A stretch of 64,000 bases of DNA, from the NCBI GenBank assembly GCA_963693285.1, contig OY848921.1, forward strand, positions 4,025,497-4,089,496, read 5' to 3'. A model generated the notes under the pieces. That model ran no database searches. It was not told the origin of the DNA and worked only from the letters and a program-made list of their open reading frames with translations. Below are positions 25,249 to 37,740 of the stretch, piece by piece. Each line of letters starts with the position of its first letter. Position 1 is the stretch's first letter. Position numbers and translations under genes: made by a program. Origin of the DNA: Xestospongia muta. Its lineage: Eukaryota; Porifera; Demospongiae; Haplosclerida; Petrosiidae.

Positions 25249-25460
25249 CAAGCCTTGTTTATCCTAGGATAAAATATTTCAAGCCATTCTTAATCCTAGG
25301 ATAAAATATTGCAAACAATTTATTGTCCTAGGATAAAATATTACAAGCAATATATTGTCCTAGGATAAAATATTGCAAGGAAATTTTTTTTATCCTAGGA
25401 TAAATTTTGTGTGGATAGGACAAAATATTGCAGCAATATTTTATCCGGTCGGACAAATTT
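25185..25460. repeat. Minisatellite of about 32-bp units with TCCTAGGA palindromes
   Basis: TCCTAGGA occurs at 25262, 25294, 25326, 25358 and 25393, spaced 32, 32, 32 and 35 bp. Each is followed by TAAAATATTGCAAGCAA or a close variant. Weaker copies extend left to about 25185. Related TCCTAAG and GTCCTAGG motifs occur in the left end of the same element. Confidence 0.85.
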
Positions 25461-25486
25461 TAGGTAGGATAATAATTGTCGTGACA

Positions 25487-27321
25487 CTACCACCAACGGA
25501 CTTGATTATGGCAATTTTCTTGCCTCTAGTCGCTGAGATATACTCTTGGCAATAACGTTTGAACTACTTAAGAAAATACAGTAAATGTCGTAAACTCGTA
25601 AGTTCTATAAGTTAGGCAGTTGTAATATTTTGTAAATCTGCAGTGAAAAATTATATTCAATAATAATAATGATACCAGGCCAGATATATGCCCAATGAAA
25701 CTCAAAACACACAAAAAACAAGAAAATCAAGTGTTCATATAGTACTTGTTAGATATAGTAGTCCAGAACAGTAGTTGTATTTGTATAGATAGATGACTGC
25801 TTTGAAGAATACAAATCCTAGGATTTTGGTTTGAATAAAGTATGAAACAACCTTTACTTTTGACATATAGGAGGTGTTAAAGTATAATGACAAGCCAAAA
25901 GGGCTATAATGGTATCAGTTATGTCTTTACATTCATGTACAATATCTTGTTTAATTGTAATAAAATTTGTTTAATAGCTCATAATCAGGGTCCACACATG
26001 TATTGTATGAGGATGATTATTTTCTTGTCTATAGCCTTGCTTATAAGATTCCACACTATAAAAATATTTTTATGCTCATGTCTATTATTGCATAACTTCT
26101 AACTATTACTGCAGTTAAAAATACTCTTATACAAGTTAAACAAGTCTTTATAGGCTACTAGAATGTACAAAGATGAGAAATAACTATACAATTTAGACAT
26201 TCATAGAAAAGAAGGAATCCATTGACTTGAAAGGCACACTCAGGTTTACTACCAAGAATAATGTTTGGATATATATATTTTATATTACTATACTCTACAG
26301 TTGTTTCATATAAAAATTGAATAAGCTAGATATGACATATCTACTGAAAGAGAAAGTAAACAATAATCACTAAGTCTATATACATTAAATTTACTGCATC
26401 AATTGAATATTGACAAGCTATAAAACACATAGTTCCCTTCATTATTAACAAAGCTATAATTGTGTTAATAATATATGACAAGTGTTTTGAGCTCTCTCTC
26501 TCTATATATGTCACTGGTATAACGGTTTGGTAAAAGTAACCAATAATATCTACTAGGTATGAATAGATACTATAATCATCACAGCAACTGATATGTGAGT
26601 TAATTATGATAATAAACAAATCAACACTATGAAGAATATGGATAGTGTATCCTCCTTCAGAGATTAGAGTAGTCTACACATCACATCTTCTGCTATAAAT
26701 ATGTACGATCTACCCATGTCTCTATTCTTCCCTCCTTTCATCAAAAGACTCACCTAATAAGACATAAATGAGAAATATGACCAGATGCTGTTATAACTGT
26801 ATGCAATGACATCACATCCTTTTGTACTTGTTATGAAAAAGCAAAGAGAAATGGTGAGTAGAAGTTGATTTACTGACTATGATAACATACAAAATAGCAT
26901 ACAAAAAATTACAGTCTTAGCATATTGCGTTTTTGCACCAGAGCTTTTATAACGAGCCGGCCAAAAACACTGATCTTCAGTCGAGTATACAGATGTTCAG
27001 TCAATGCCCTACCAACGCCACAAATTCAAGCTGTTTTATATAGGATTCCTGCCACACATAGCTAGAACCTTACTCTATCGATAGTAAAAATTTTATGTCT
27101 CTGCTGCTGCTACGGGCTCTATAGTATTACCGAATACCCAACTGGGTCACGTGATCAATGATCGTCCAGGTGATATTGAGTGTTACTGTCGCAAAAGGGG
27201 GTAAATAAGCTCTGTGCAGTACTGTAGCTTCTCGTGAACAATGAAGGGATATCTACCTGTTGAACACCTCTAGGTTGTTATATCTATTCTTTCTTCTAAC
27301 TATTGAACTGCGAAGTCAATA
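25487..27321. other. No recognisable gene; possible 5' flank of the Tigger-like element
   Basis: AT-rich DNA with chance ORFs. From about 26907 (CAGTCTTAGCATATTGCG) base composition rises and includes TCACGTGATC. This may be the 5' non-coding part of the transposon whose ORF begins at 27322, since CAGT is the usual first motif of pogo/Tigger ends. The opposite end was not found. Confidence 0.35.
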
Positions 27322-28875
27322 ATGAGCCAGTTATCTGACTTACCTCTGGCTCAGAGAATATTCAAGAGTCCTCACAAACCATATGTTCAGCTTCCTCTTG
27401 CTCCACACGTCACAACTAGGCCCGAAGTATATAAACAATGCAACGACAAAATGATGACAAGGGCAATGAAAGCAGTCAACGAGAAAGGCATGTCTGTACG
27501 AAGAGCAGATACAGAGTTCAATGTGCCAAGATCAACACTGAATGACAGGATTAATGCAAAAGTTGTTCATGGAACTCTCAGTGGATGGTCAAGGTATTTA
27601 AATTACATTGGAAAGGAAGAGCTTGTGCATTTTTTGTTACAAAGTTCCTCAATTGGGTATGCTAGAACACAAAGTGAAGTGATTGCACTTGTGCAAAGAA
27701 TTTGCTTTGGTAAAGCGTTAGAATGTTTCTGTCACTCATGGATGGTGGGAGGGGTTTTGCCATTGACATCCATGTATTGTTTTACACACACCTACTCATA
27801 TATCTATTGCTAGGACTAAAACTACAGACCTTGAAGTGTTTAGTCACTACTTTGACTTGCTCAAAAGTACCCTGTGTGAGTATGATCTCCTTGATAAACC
27901 TTCACAGCTTTTTAATATGGATGAAACAGGAGTCCCATTAAAACCAGACCTTCCTAAAATCATTTTTAAAAGGGGGACCAAGAACCCTGTTTCAGTTTCT
28001 TCTGGAGACAAGTCCCAAGTGACTGTGGTGGGATGTGTCAGTGCAGCAGGTTATTGCATACCTCCAATTATTATATTGGATAGAAAAACTCTGCATCCAG
28101 ACATGACCATAGGAGAGTTGCCAGGTACCATATATGGCTTGTCCTCAAAGGGTTGGATTGACCAAGAACTGTTCAAGATGTGGTTTGAAGGGCATTTTTT
28201 ACAGTATGCTCCTCCAGTTTGCCCTTTAATCCTTCTAATGGATGGTCACTCAGCCCATTTCTGCCCTGATACCATTCAAATAGCAGCAGAACAACAAGTT
28301 CTGCTTTTTACTTTGCCTCCCAACACAACCCATGTTTCACAGCCATTAGATAAAGGATGTTTTGGTCCCTTAGAAATTGAGTGGAAAAAAGTATGTCACA
28401 ATTATTTTGTAAAAAAAGGTCAAGTGGTGACACGCTACACTTTCTCAAGGCTTTTCAGTGAGGCATGGATGTGTTCTATGACCATCAAAACTATACTGTC
28501 TGGATTTCGTGTTCAGGTATCTATCCCCTTGATTGGAGCAAACTTACTGGCTTGGGAGAGTCTGATCCCACTTCTGAATCATTAGAGCTGCAATCATTCA
28601 ACCCAATGATCAGTTGTTCACCTTTTGCTAGAAAGTATGCAAAAGTCCACATTTTTTTGAAAAAGAAATTGATGATTTTCACTGTCAATATTGTGGTCAC
28701 GATACAGATGACATGAATGAGCAGTACATGCAATGGAAACAAATGTTTTCTGAATTTGGTAAGACTTGAAAAGAAGCAGAGATTAAAGGATGGAAGATGA
28801 GACTGAAAGAAGAGAAACAGAAGTTACAAGAGCAAAAAGCTAAAGAGAGAGAAGAAATCATGCAGGTACCTTGAT
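27322..28875 (+). pseudogene. Tigger/pogo-like DDE transposase, frameshifted
   Basis: The N-terminus has a Pipsqueak-type helix-turn-helix (SVRRADTEFNVPRSTLNDR, about codons 56-75). The frame is lost near 27720. The catalytic domain resumes at about 27836 for 249 codons with FNMDETGVPL (first Asp), LLMDGHSAHF (second Asp) and THVSQPLDKG (third Asp). This DDD signature belongs to the pogo branch of Tc1/mariner. A second frameshift at GFRVQ moves the reading to SGIYPLDWSK. The tail then reads CQYCGHDTDDMNEQYMQWK and a Lys/Glu-rich coiled segment with a stop after FGKT. The catalytic core itself is intact, suggesting fairly recent decay. A related but different copy lies at 40640-42130. Confidence 0.8.
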
Positions 28876-29611
28876 GTAATAATAGCTGGAATTATTCATA
28901 AGCAGTGTTTGCTAGTCTTAAAAAGTCATTAGTAAGGTTAATAATTATTAGTTAATGAAAACACATTAATGAACATACCCATATTTTTCACTAGAAAAAT
29001 TTTGTCCATACTTCCAAAATAATAATAGTGACATTAATTTTCCTCATAATTATGTGTGATTTTCCACATTATGTAGTTAATAGCTCTGAGAAGGGAAGCA
29101 CAAAAGGTGTGGAGGTTGTTCAACAAAAGAGATGTACAAATATTCTAGTTAAATTATATTGTGTGTATAAATATTATGTGTTCCATAACAACCAGGTGTT
29201 ACTTTTGATGAAGATTTCAGTGCAGAGGAGGATACTAATGTTATGCTTACAGAAAAGAGTTTTAACAGTATTGTATTTTAATTAGTTTCTCGAATTGATT
29301 TTCATAATTGTTCAGGAATTAATTAAGTGACTAAAAAGTTTGTTGCAAAGAAAGGTAATATCACCTAATGAAATTATGTATCTCAACACTGTTACTGTTG
29401 TAGTTGAAAGTAAAAAGACAAGGGCAAGTGCAAAGTGCACAACAGTGAAGACCCTAGTAAAGTTCCAAACAATTCGGTGTACACTGTTATGTGGCTTGGT
29501 CTGTCACTGTGAATAAGCAATCTACCATGACATAATCTACATATTTCATTTGATGACACCAGAACTAATTTTATTCTTATTCTTATATACAAATAAGCTT
29601 GTATTTTGACT
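28876..29611. other. No recognisable gene
   Basis: AT-rich flank of the Tigger-like relic with only short unrelated ORFs. Confidence 0.5.
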
Positions 29612-29980
29612 TTTACTACCTAACACCTGGTTTGTCTGTTGTTATTCTTTACTTCTATGGAACTTTGGAAGGCATGGCTAGTGCTGATGGTTATTAGATA
29701 ATTGCTTCATCTATTAATAGGTTACTATTATAATCTTAGTCCTTGCCATTGATATCCTCCACTTTTTGTAGTCCTGTGTTATTTTGTTATGGTTTTTATT
29801 GCCTAACACCTGGTTTGTCTGTTATTGTTCTATGCTTGTATGTATGTTTAGAAGCCATGACTAGTGTTGATGGTTATGTCAGACAATTGCTGATCTATTA
29901 ATGACTTACTGTAAAAATGTTTAGCCTTGTGATTGCTTGTCCTTCACCTTTTTGTTATCCCTGTAATTCTTCAAAATATG
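29612..29980. repeat. Two-unit tandem repeat of about 183 bp
   Basis: CCTAACACCTGGTTTGTCTG occurs near 29618 and again near 29800. In each case it is followed by TGTTATTCT or similar, a GGCATGGCTAGTG / GCCATGACTAGTG motif and CTATTAAT. Units diverge by about 20 percent. The origin is unknown. Confidence 0.75.
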
Positions 29981-30614
29981 TACAGAATAAACATAACTTT
30001 TATTATATATGCTCCATCCTATGCCTTATTGACCAATCAGATTCCAGAATTATTACTTTCTTTAAAGTTTGGTGAGTTGTCAGAATCTATGGCATCAACA
30101 AGGAGAACAGCATCAATACTTTATGTTGAAAGACTGTACGGATAGAATGGACAACAGCTTCCAGCAAGGAAAACAAGGAAATGAATTTAATGTTTCGCCC
30201 ACTCATTCCGTACGTTAATTAAATTCCCCAATGTAGCACATGTCTCTTACTTTTTGTTAGGGAGTGTGAAAGATCCTCTACAATCTAGTTTGTTCGTGGA
30301 TTGCAGATGTTACTTTTGTCAGAAGTCAGTTGAATAACCGTTCTATTTTATTTTGGTAACTATTCCAGAGGAAAGAAGGAGAAATGTTGCTCTGGGTCTG
30401 TCATCAAGTCTCTCCTGTCAATTATGTAGTAGTACCGTAGAAATAGGGGATGCATCCTTCCACAATTTATTCGGGTAGTGTTCTCTGATGCTGTCATTCA
30501 AGAACTATTGTCTCCTAGTGTCTAGACCATTTAGTCAGAAATCATGGTTTACTTATGCTCTGTCCGAGTTAAGAAGAGCCACCAACACCTTTGGCTTTTA
30601 TGTACTATCCATGG
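29981..30614. other. No recognisable gene
   Basis: Short ORFs only, none with a recognised motif. Confidence 0.45.
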
Positions 30615-32456
30615 TAGTTATGGGCGATACCATGAATTTTGAATACGTTACGATACTGATTACTAATTATACAAGTATTACCAGTCTCAATTAAAAATAT
30701 GACTACTTTTGAACCAATCATGTTTAAGCAAAACTATTTATTGGCTTCATTAAGAAACAAAAACATGTCCACATTCTTGGATTTGATACAATTACATTTC
30801 CCCACTGTAATTTCACCAGCCTTAGAAAACAGCATTTCTGAAGGCACTAAAGTTGCTGGAATTGTAAGGAATTACTTAGTATGAAGCATCAAAAAGGGAA
30901 AAGTTATCTGTTTTCAGCCCATTACTCAAAAGGATCTTTTCAAGTGAAATGAAGTTGTTTAAGGTATATAGTAACCACTATCTTAGACTCTACTGTGAAG
31001 CCCTTGATTGCTGTGTTTCTACTAAATTATCAATGAATGAGCCTAATGGTGATGGTTTCTGTTCTTCTGATGAAGATAAATCCACAGATTGAGCAGTTGA
31101 AGTCCCATTATCACTATATGCTGAAATAGGACATGCCACTTCTATTGTAAGCCCCTGGACTGCCTGGTTGCAAGCTGATCTATCTCCAAAGCCAATCTTT
31201 TTGAACCACGTGTCTGGAAGTATGCTAACAGCAAGTTATAGTTAGATTTGAGGCCAGTGAATCTCTTGGCCATACTTCTCAACAGTTTTTGCCTTAATTT
31301 GCTGTGAGAGGAAACGGATTCAACAGTAAGATGCTGAAGCGACTAAGCTAAAGAGATAACTTTTGAGACTGACGGATATATATCTGCAGAAATTTCTCGT
31401 GTTGCATGGTTAAAGTATTGTAGCATTTTTACACATCTTTCATGTCTCAATTTCACTAGATGGCAGCCAGAGGTTGGAACGGTCAAAGTAAACAAGTGTC
31501 GTATTGACAGCTTGACAGCTTCTATCAACCTTCATACATGTAAAACAATGAGTTCCATCTGGTTATCACATCTATCTCTTATTGATTTTTTGCTCCTCTC
31601 CACCCATTTGCTTTTGTACTTCACTTAATTGGTCTCTTGCCTTGATGCTTTGCTTGAAATGCGTAACTATATTTCTACACTTCCGACGAAGGTCAGGTAG
31701 CTCTTCATTGTTCTCTGTTGCCTCTTGCACTATTAAATTGAGTGTGTGAGCAAACAAGGAATATATCTCCACTGTGTCAATCGAGCAGAAGCCATCATGT
31801 TAGCAGCATTGTCTGTAATAATGCATCAGATCTTATCGGCAATGACCCATTCATTCACAATCTTTATCAACTCAGCTGATATATTTTCAGCTGTGTGGTA
31901 CATTTTAACTTGGTATTTAGCTAAAACACATTTCAATTCCTGTTCTGAAGTAAGGAAATGGCAAGTGATTGTGATGTAACTTTCTGCATTAGAAGAACTC
32001 CAGCAGTCTGTGGTTATGGCACATGCTTCAACTTCTTTCAATTGTTGTAACACTGTCTCCATGTCTGTGGTATAATAAGTTGGGAGTAGTTATCTCATCA
32101 ATGTTCATCTACTCAGTAGATCATATCTATCAGAAATCGTTATGATCACACCAGTTAAACAAAATGTCCTCTAAATTAATTTACCTAGGGTCAAGGACCT
32201 TTAAAACCTTTATCCTCGATCATACTCGGATATTTGTCTGCATTGTAAGTCTCTACTCCCTTGCAGTCTCACCTAACCACCATTAGTATATATGTAGAGT
32301 CTTGCATATGGTTGCACGTGCACAGGCTACTGTGTATGCACAAGTAATCACTTTTTAACTATTTAACTATGATACAATTTGTAGTAATCGATACTGTACA
32401 GTATCAAAAAAATATTGATTACTTCGATACTTGTTGATTAGTATTGCCCACCACTA
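30615..32456 (-). mobile_element. hAT element with both termini visible
   Basis: The right end, read on the minus strand, starts TAGTGGTGGGCAATACTAAT. The left end on the plus strand starts TAGTTATGGGCGATACCATG. These are degenerate inverted repeats of the TRGTGGTGGGCAATAC type seen in ZBED-related hAT transposons. Flanking 8-mers ATCCATGG and ATCTACAG share 5 of 8 bases, consistent with a worn 8-bp target duplication. At 1.84 kb the element is shorter than a full copy, and the N-terminal part of the transposase is missing. Confidence 0.65.
30730..32062 (-). pseudogene. hAT (ZBED-type) transposase relic
   Basis: Order of landmarks on the minus strand: EACAITTDCWSSSNAESYIT (first catalytic Asp region), HTAENISAELIKIVNEW, CIITDNAANMMAS (second Asp), FAHTLNLIVQEATENNEE and then KCRNIVTHFKQSIKARDQL. 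Later come RHLFTLTVPTSG-type remnants. The C-terminal dimerisation motif survives as LVPSEMLFSKAG with KNVDMFLFLNEA near 30750-30850. Breaks include a TGA in place of Arg before CIITDN and several frame changes. The BED zinc finger expected at the N-terminus is absent. Confidence 0.75.
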
Positions 32457-32779
32457 ATCTACAGGTTCATCCCATGAGATCAATTCCCAGAGAATCAACT
32501 CTCACATAATCAACTATTTTTGATCAATCTTAGAAGATCAATTCTTGGTTATAATTAATCCTAGCATTCCTATTAGTTAGTAATGACTATTAATTTATAA
32601 TTAATTATACTGATGTATTTAAAGTCCAATTAAATGTTTCATAGCTTGAAGATAATCATTTAAACTACAATTTCTTTTTTTAAAATGCTCAAAGAGAGTC
32701 TGTATCCCCTTTTCTTTTTCTTTATTTTTTCTTCCTGGTGGCAGTGTAGTCCACTCTCAAAAGTAGCCATCTTCATTTG
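32457..32779. other. No recognisable gene
   Basis: AT-rich spacer between the hAT element and the MULE relic, with no coding signal found. Confidence 0.4.
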
Positions 32780-34090
32780 TGTTATAAACTGCTTCGTTCT
32801 TTTATCACATTTACCAGTTTATATGTGTTGGGATGTTGCTTCTCGACTACTTTTTTAATGTGGAATGCCACCTTTCAAGGTAGTTGTTTGTTCTAGGACC
32901 TGCTTAATCAAAATAATTCCATTCTTGTATGGCAAATTGTCCATTTAACCAAGTTTCATTGAAGTATTGAATTATCTGGTTTAGTTGTGGTGCATCTGGA
33001 GCCTCTTGTTGGACAGCAAGCCAGGCTAGATGTACAAATGCTGGTGACAATATGCTACTTACGCCATTTTTTGAACAAATCTCTTGAGCTCCTGATTGCT
33101 ATACTTGTACTCTTCAGCTAGAACAAGTGCTTATACTTTTCTCCAGATGGCTTGCATGAAGCTGTATTAACAGCCTCAGTGAGTTGCATTCAGCAACTTT
33201 AGTGTACTAGCTTGAACATTAGCTAGCTTAAAATCACATAACAGGGTTTCTGGATCAAGTGTCAGTCCATTGTTCATTGCTGCATCTTTTATGAATAAAA
33301 AGGCTCAACTACATGTCTGGCGTTGCTTGTTTGGAAGAAGTGCATATATCATTGGAAATGTTTGATGATACTTCATGATGTGAATGGTAAAGATTTGGTG
33401 TAAAAGATTTGTTACGTCTCTTATCGAACTCAAATTAAACAACTCAATACTATTACAAAAACTGAACTCAGAACAACTATACAATCCCTTAAATATCCAA
33501 TGAAGACTTACAAGTACAAGTCCAAAGTACACAATTAATACAATAGTCCAGAGTACATGATCAATACAATTTATTACAAGATTGATGGACATACTAAAAA
33601 TATTTCGTCCACAAAAAAAGCTTCTGATTATGGAGACATAAGGATGATTACATTCCAAAAATTACAATTTTGTCATTTTCTCCACCATCAACAAGAACAA
33701 AGCTCTCTCCATTGAGTGTTGCTGCCCCATTCCCCTGATATGTTAAGTTCAAAGTGAGTCCTAGGCATTGGAGTAGTTCTCTTCTTGCTTGATAAAGGCT
33801 TGACATTACCGTTGCAAGACTTGGCAATTGAGCGATCACTCCTTCACTGTTATTGTCTTTGAGATGGATGTCCTATGTAAATGAATGCAATTTTTAATTT
33901 TTAGCAAGTGCTTTAAAAATAAAATGTGTAGCTATATCTGTAATGCTTTATCATAAATCCTATGAATTGAGACAGTTTCCTCTCTTGCTTTTTTCCTCAT
34001 TTGTGACATAACCTGGTCTTTCTTAGTACCAACTAGGTCTGGATAATGGTTGTGCTTTTGTCTAACTGGAACATTTGACCCTTCTGAAGC
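32780..34090 (-). pseudogene. FLYWCH/MULE-type transposase relic
   Basis: On the minus strand, HNHYPDLVGTKKDQVM (about 34010-34060) is the end of a FLYWCH-like finger. Next come MRKKAREETVSIHRIYDKAL, MIAQLPSLATVMSSLYQ (33839), and ESFVLVDGGENDKIVIFGM at the start of the MULE domain. Then follow YHQTFPMIYALLPNKQRQT, AAMNNGLTLDPETLLCDFKL (acidic residue) and FMQAIWRKV. The final remnants are GPRTNN- and WHSTLKK-like. Many stops and frame changes interrupt it, for example in ATH*GC*YSF. The domain order is the usual one for MULE transposons of invertebrates. It is not the same family as the SWIM-type relic at 23.5-24.7 kb. Confidence 0.7.
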
Positions 34091-34379
34091 ACACTAATCA
34101 ATTCAGTTTGTAGGCAGGCATTTTATATATAAAATGTGGCTCTCTAGTGCTATGACAAAGTAGCAAACTGTAAAGCTACATACATTATTAATGGGATACC
34201 TTTGACATACTTGAGATTTTTTCACCTTGAAGGGTTTAAAGGGAGGGTGACATGCAAAATATGAAAGTTTTTTATTGGTGCATCTTGTTTCTTGGATAAT
34301 TTATATATCGTTAAAAATGTGATTTTTTTGCTCTTTTCTTTATTGAGAAACTGAGAGGTTTAAAAAAAGGAGCACACAA
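34091..34379. other. No recognisable gene
   Basis: AT-rich sequence between the MULE relic and the minisatellite of block I, with no coding signal. Confidence 0.4.
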
Positions 34380-34880
34380 ATAAACATACAACTGAAGGAA
34401 ATGAGAATAAGAGATTCAAGGAATGTTAATATTTGGAGTTCATCATTGATTATATAATACCTTAGCAAAGAATGACAGGAAAGAATGTTTTTGTACATAC
34501 AAAAGAAGGAACAAATAAATAAACTGTATAACAGAAGGAAATGAGAATAAGAGAGCCAATGAATGTTAATGTACAACAGAGAATAACTGTACAACAGAAG
34601 GAACACATGAAATTGAGTATTATTTATAAGAGAGCCAAGTACAACAGAACCAACATAACCAATGTACAAGAGAGAGCCAGAGAATGTGATTGTATAACAG
34701 AGAATAACTATACAACAGAAGGAACACATGAAAATGAGTATAAGAGAGCCAAAGAATGCATTTATTGTACAACAGAGGGAACATAAGAAAAGGTACATTG
34801 TATAAGAGAGAGTCAGAGAATGATACTGATCACAACAAAAGGAACATTTATATGAGCCAAAAGTATAAGAGAGATAGGAG
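34380..34880. repeat. Degenerate minisatellite of block I
   Basis: Irregular alternation of ACAACAGAAGGAACA and ATAAGAGAGCCA-type motifs at roughly 40-70 bp spacing. It creates spurious long open frames on both strands, including 214 codons on the minus strand. The same array recurs at 43500-43830. Confidence 0.85.
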
Positions 34881-34919
34881 GAGAAAAAGAAATGTATTAT
34901 GTACTTCAGTACATTAAAA

Positions 34920-37740
34920 TTATTTCTGTTTGATAGGTGGCAATGACTGAGATTCCTGACATTGAGGATATTGGCCTTCAACACTGTGAGCCTTAATTAC
35001 TCCACAAAAAACACAAATAGGTTCATATTTTGCCAAATAGTGTAACTTTTCTATAGGATCTTTACAATGATGATCACGTATTTCAACATTAGAAAATTCT
35101 TCAGGCAAGTTAAGGTCTCTCAGTTTTGAACCACATGTGTACGAGAGGTTGCCAAGAAGCTGCTGCAATTACTGCTTTTGGGTAGTTTTGAGTTTGAACT
35201 TGGAGAAGATGAGTCACCACATTTCACAGTTCTCGCACTGTACCATTAACTGACAGTTTTTAACATGTTGTACACTGGCATAGAAAGGTAGGCCTCAACA
35301 TTTAGAAGTTTTTTTTGCAAAGAAGGACGAAACTCTCCTGTTATATTCCTTTTAATAACTTCAGAAAAAGGAAGATAATGTCCATCTTCTCCTGGCACAG
35401 GATGTGGCAAATGCCGAAGATGACCAAAAACATGAGACAGTAAGCAAACTAGTTTACAAATGGAGCAGCTACTTTTACCGCACTTCAAAATTCCAAATGT
35501 ATAATGGTCCACTTGGCAGCAATGGTTGATAAAGGCACACAGATTAGGGTAATCAGTCACATTCCCTTGGTTGTATTTTTCATGTTGCTCCATAGTATTT
35601 TCTAATGCCAATATTGCTGACCAAAACTGACTGATGTCTTTATTTGATGCTGAATGAAATATACGAATACTCCTATCTTTCAGTGTCAAGTGCGAAAAAA
35701 TACTACACAATAAAACTTTGACATTAGATAACCTGTCCTGAACAATAGACTCGAATCCTTTCTTCCTTTCAGCTATTTTTCGAAGCTCACCAAGCGTATT
35801 ACATTTTCTTATTTCTGATTCGTACGCTTCAGGCATCTCAGTATGAGCAAGTGAAACACATAGTAGACCTAAATTTAATATGGCTATTACCCTCTCAACA
35901 GGATTACACCAGCTGTCGTAGGGTGCGGTCCTACTTGAACACAAAAAGTCAAAGTCAGGTTGTAAGAATAAACAAATTAAGCTAATCTGGACAAAGAGGT
36001 ACATTAAATTGTGGTCAGGGCCACCATAGTATACTAAAACAAAATATGTTTTTGTGAAGGCAGAGACACAGGATACTATAAAGCTCACAAGCATGCCGCA
36101 ATGGAGAAGGGGCTTCAAAAATAGAGTCCTTCACACCTACGTAGACATTGCCAGTATACCACAATCCCTCAATATTGTCTAGTACATCAAACAAAAATGT
36201 GACAGAAGGAATGATACCAAATTTGGTGAAGTCATGATCACCAGCTTGAAGAGACTCATTAACAGCCATTGGCACTCTCTGCCACATTCAGCTGATGCTA
36301 CAGGGAAGTTGGGCTCTCCTATTTAACTTTATGTTTGTCGTCTAAACAAATAAACATTCAATAGTCTCATACCATTACAGCATATTCCCTCATATAACGA
36401 AAGCTTGCAGCTGCGTAATGGCCATCAACATGATCACGCCTCCACTGTCGCTGCTGAATTTTGAATTTGACTTTAGTCTACCAGTGCGATGTATTGCTGC
36501 CTTAGAAGAAGGTGTTTTAGGCCAAAACTGCAACCTTACCCACTCGAGAGAAGGAATCAATACTTCAGAGTGACATCGACCTTTTACTTGCTCTATGAAG
36601 TCTCGGACAGACAATGCAAGTGCTAAATGTGCAACAGTACCATGGTGTCTGTCATTAATAGCTGTATTTTCATTGAGATACTAGTCACACTCGTCCCAAA
36701 ATTGATCATACCTGGTAGACTGGCCTGTGTTGAGAGAGCGAAGGCCTCCGATAACATTGGGATCTTCCAATCTATTATTGATGTAATTCGAGCATCAACT
36801 TTGGCTTGGTCAGTGGGATCAGAAGAACTACAGTCACCTGCATAATTTAGAAAACAAAGAAACATCAAGGTGTACATAAATTAGATGCAATAGCATCCTC
36901 TCCAGACATTGATGTACTGGTATTCACACCATTACCATTACAATTTTAAATCACCAATAGGCATACACTACATTATTACTCATAGGTCCTTAGTCCCTTA
37001 TATATGACTATTTAAACTTAAGTTTTGTGGCAATAATCTGGACTGGCGTTATTTCAACTGGTTAGCAATACTAATTGAGTACATGTAAGTGTGTCTCGAT
37101 TACATAAATAAATACTTCACTATGGCAATTATGAATGACCATTACTATTTGAATTACTCAAAAACAGTATATAATGCACTACCATTATACCAACCCTTCA
37201 ATGAACATGTAACAAGGTGTTTGTTTACCTGTTAAACTCTTGTAGAAATGCCTCAATACTGCTGGCGAAACTCTCCCAAATTTCTAGAACATCTCAGATC
37301 TCATTTGCCGTATGTGATAAACTGGAATTAACTGACTCACTGTTTCCACACAGTGTTGACTAGCTTCTAAGCACTGCTCAACTTCAACATCACTGGGAAC
37401 TCTCCCAATATGCTCCAAGGAGAATATGTAAGTAGAACAGAAGTAAAGGATAAGCCATTTCTGACCAGGTTGTCCAGTGTGCGATGCTTCTTTGCTGGAT
37501 CACTTGAAAAAGAACTTGTGATATTAACGTGCTCATAAAAAGGCACATCCATAAGAGATTCTTCAATTTCCTTAAAAGGCGAGTTTCTATCAACAACACA
37601 TGATAGAGATAAAAATCTCACTCGGAGATTATTTGATATTTCATGTACTGGTGTAGATGATTTATGATGCAGTCTAACAGCTTTGTTTTTAGAGGATAGA
37701 TACTGAATGTAGCCAACAAGTGACTGCAGCAAAGCAAGTA
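34920..37740 (-). pseudogene. Metazoan DDE transposase with DGGPDH motif, copy I
   Basis: Recognised by CLDDKHKVKIGEP (first Asp), GGPDHNLMYL (second acidic site, normally DGGPDH), DFLCSSRTAPYDSWCNP and VERVIAILNLGL (Glu). A C-terminal cysteine region follows: GKSSCSICK, HHCKDPIEKL, then CVFCGV with YPQC. The N-terminal part is seen as NSPFKEIEESLMDVPFYEHV (37.6 kb), DNLVRNGLSFTSVL and VRDFIEQVKGRCHSEV (36.6 kb). At least four frame changes and several stops occur. I know this as a recurrent uncharacterised transposase-like family in sponges, cnidarians and molluscs; its superfamily is not certain to me. Copy II is at 43880-45310. Confidence 0.6.

Larger units (their letters stand above)
24757..25486. 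mobile_element. 730-bp element with inverted ends and palindromic internal repeats
   Basis: The left end reads TGTCACAAAGTATTTTATCC. The reverse of the right end reads TGTCACGACAATTATTATCC. Both continue with TCCTA and a further AATTTGTCC-type motif, giving imperfect terminal inverted repeats of about 45 bp. The interior holds a truncated integrase-like ORF (24997-25248) and then a short tandem repeat centred on the palindrome TCCTAGGA. No target-site duplication is obvious. It is probably non-autonomous. Confidence 0.55.

Noticed and set aside
34340..34984. 214-codon minus-strand open frame
   Set aside because: It is made of the degenerate minisatellite (runs of Leu, Ser, Tyr, Cys, Phe). 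Frames on both strands stay open only because the repeat lacks stops.
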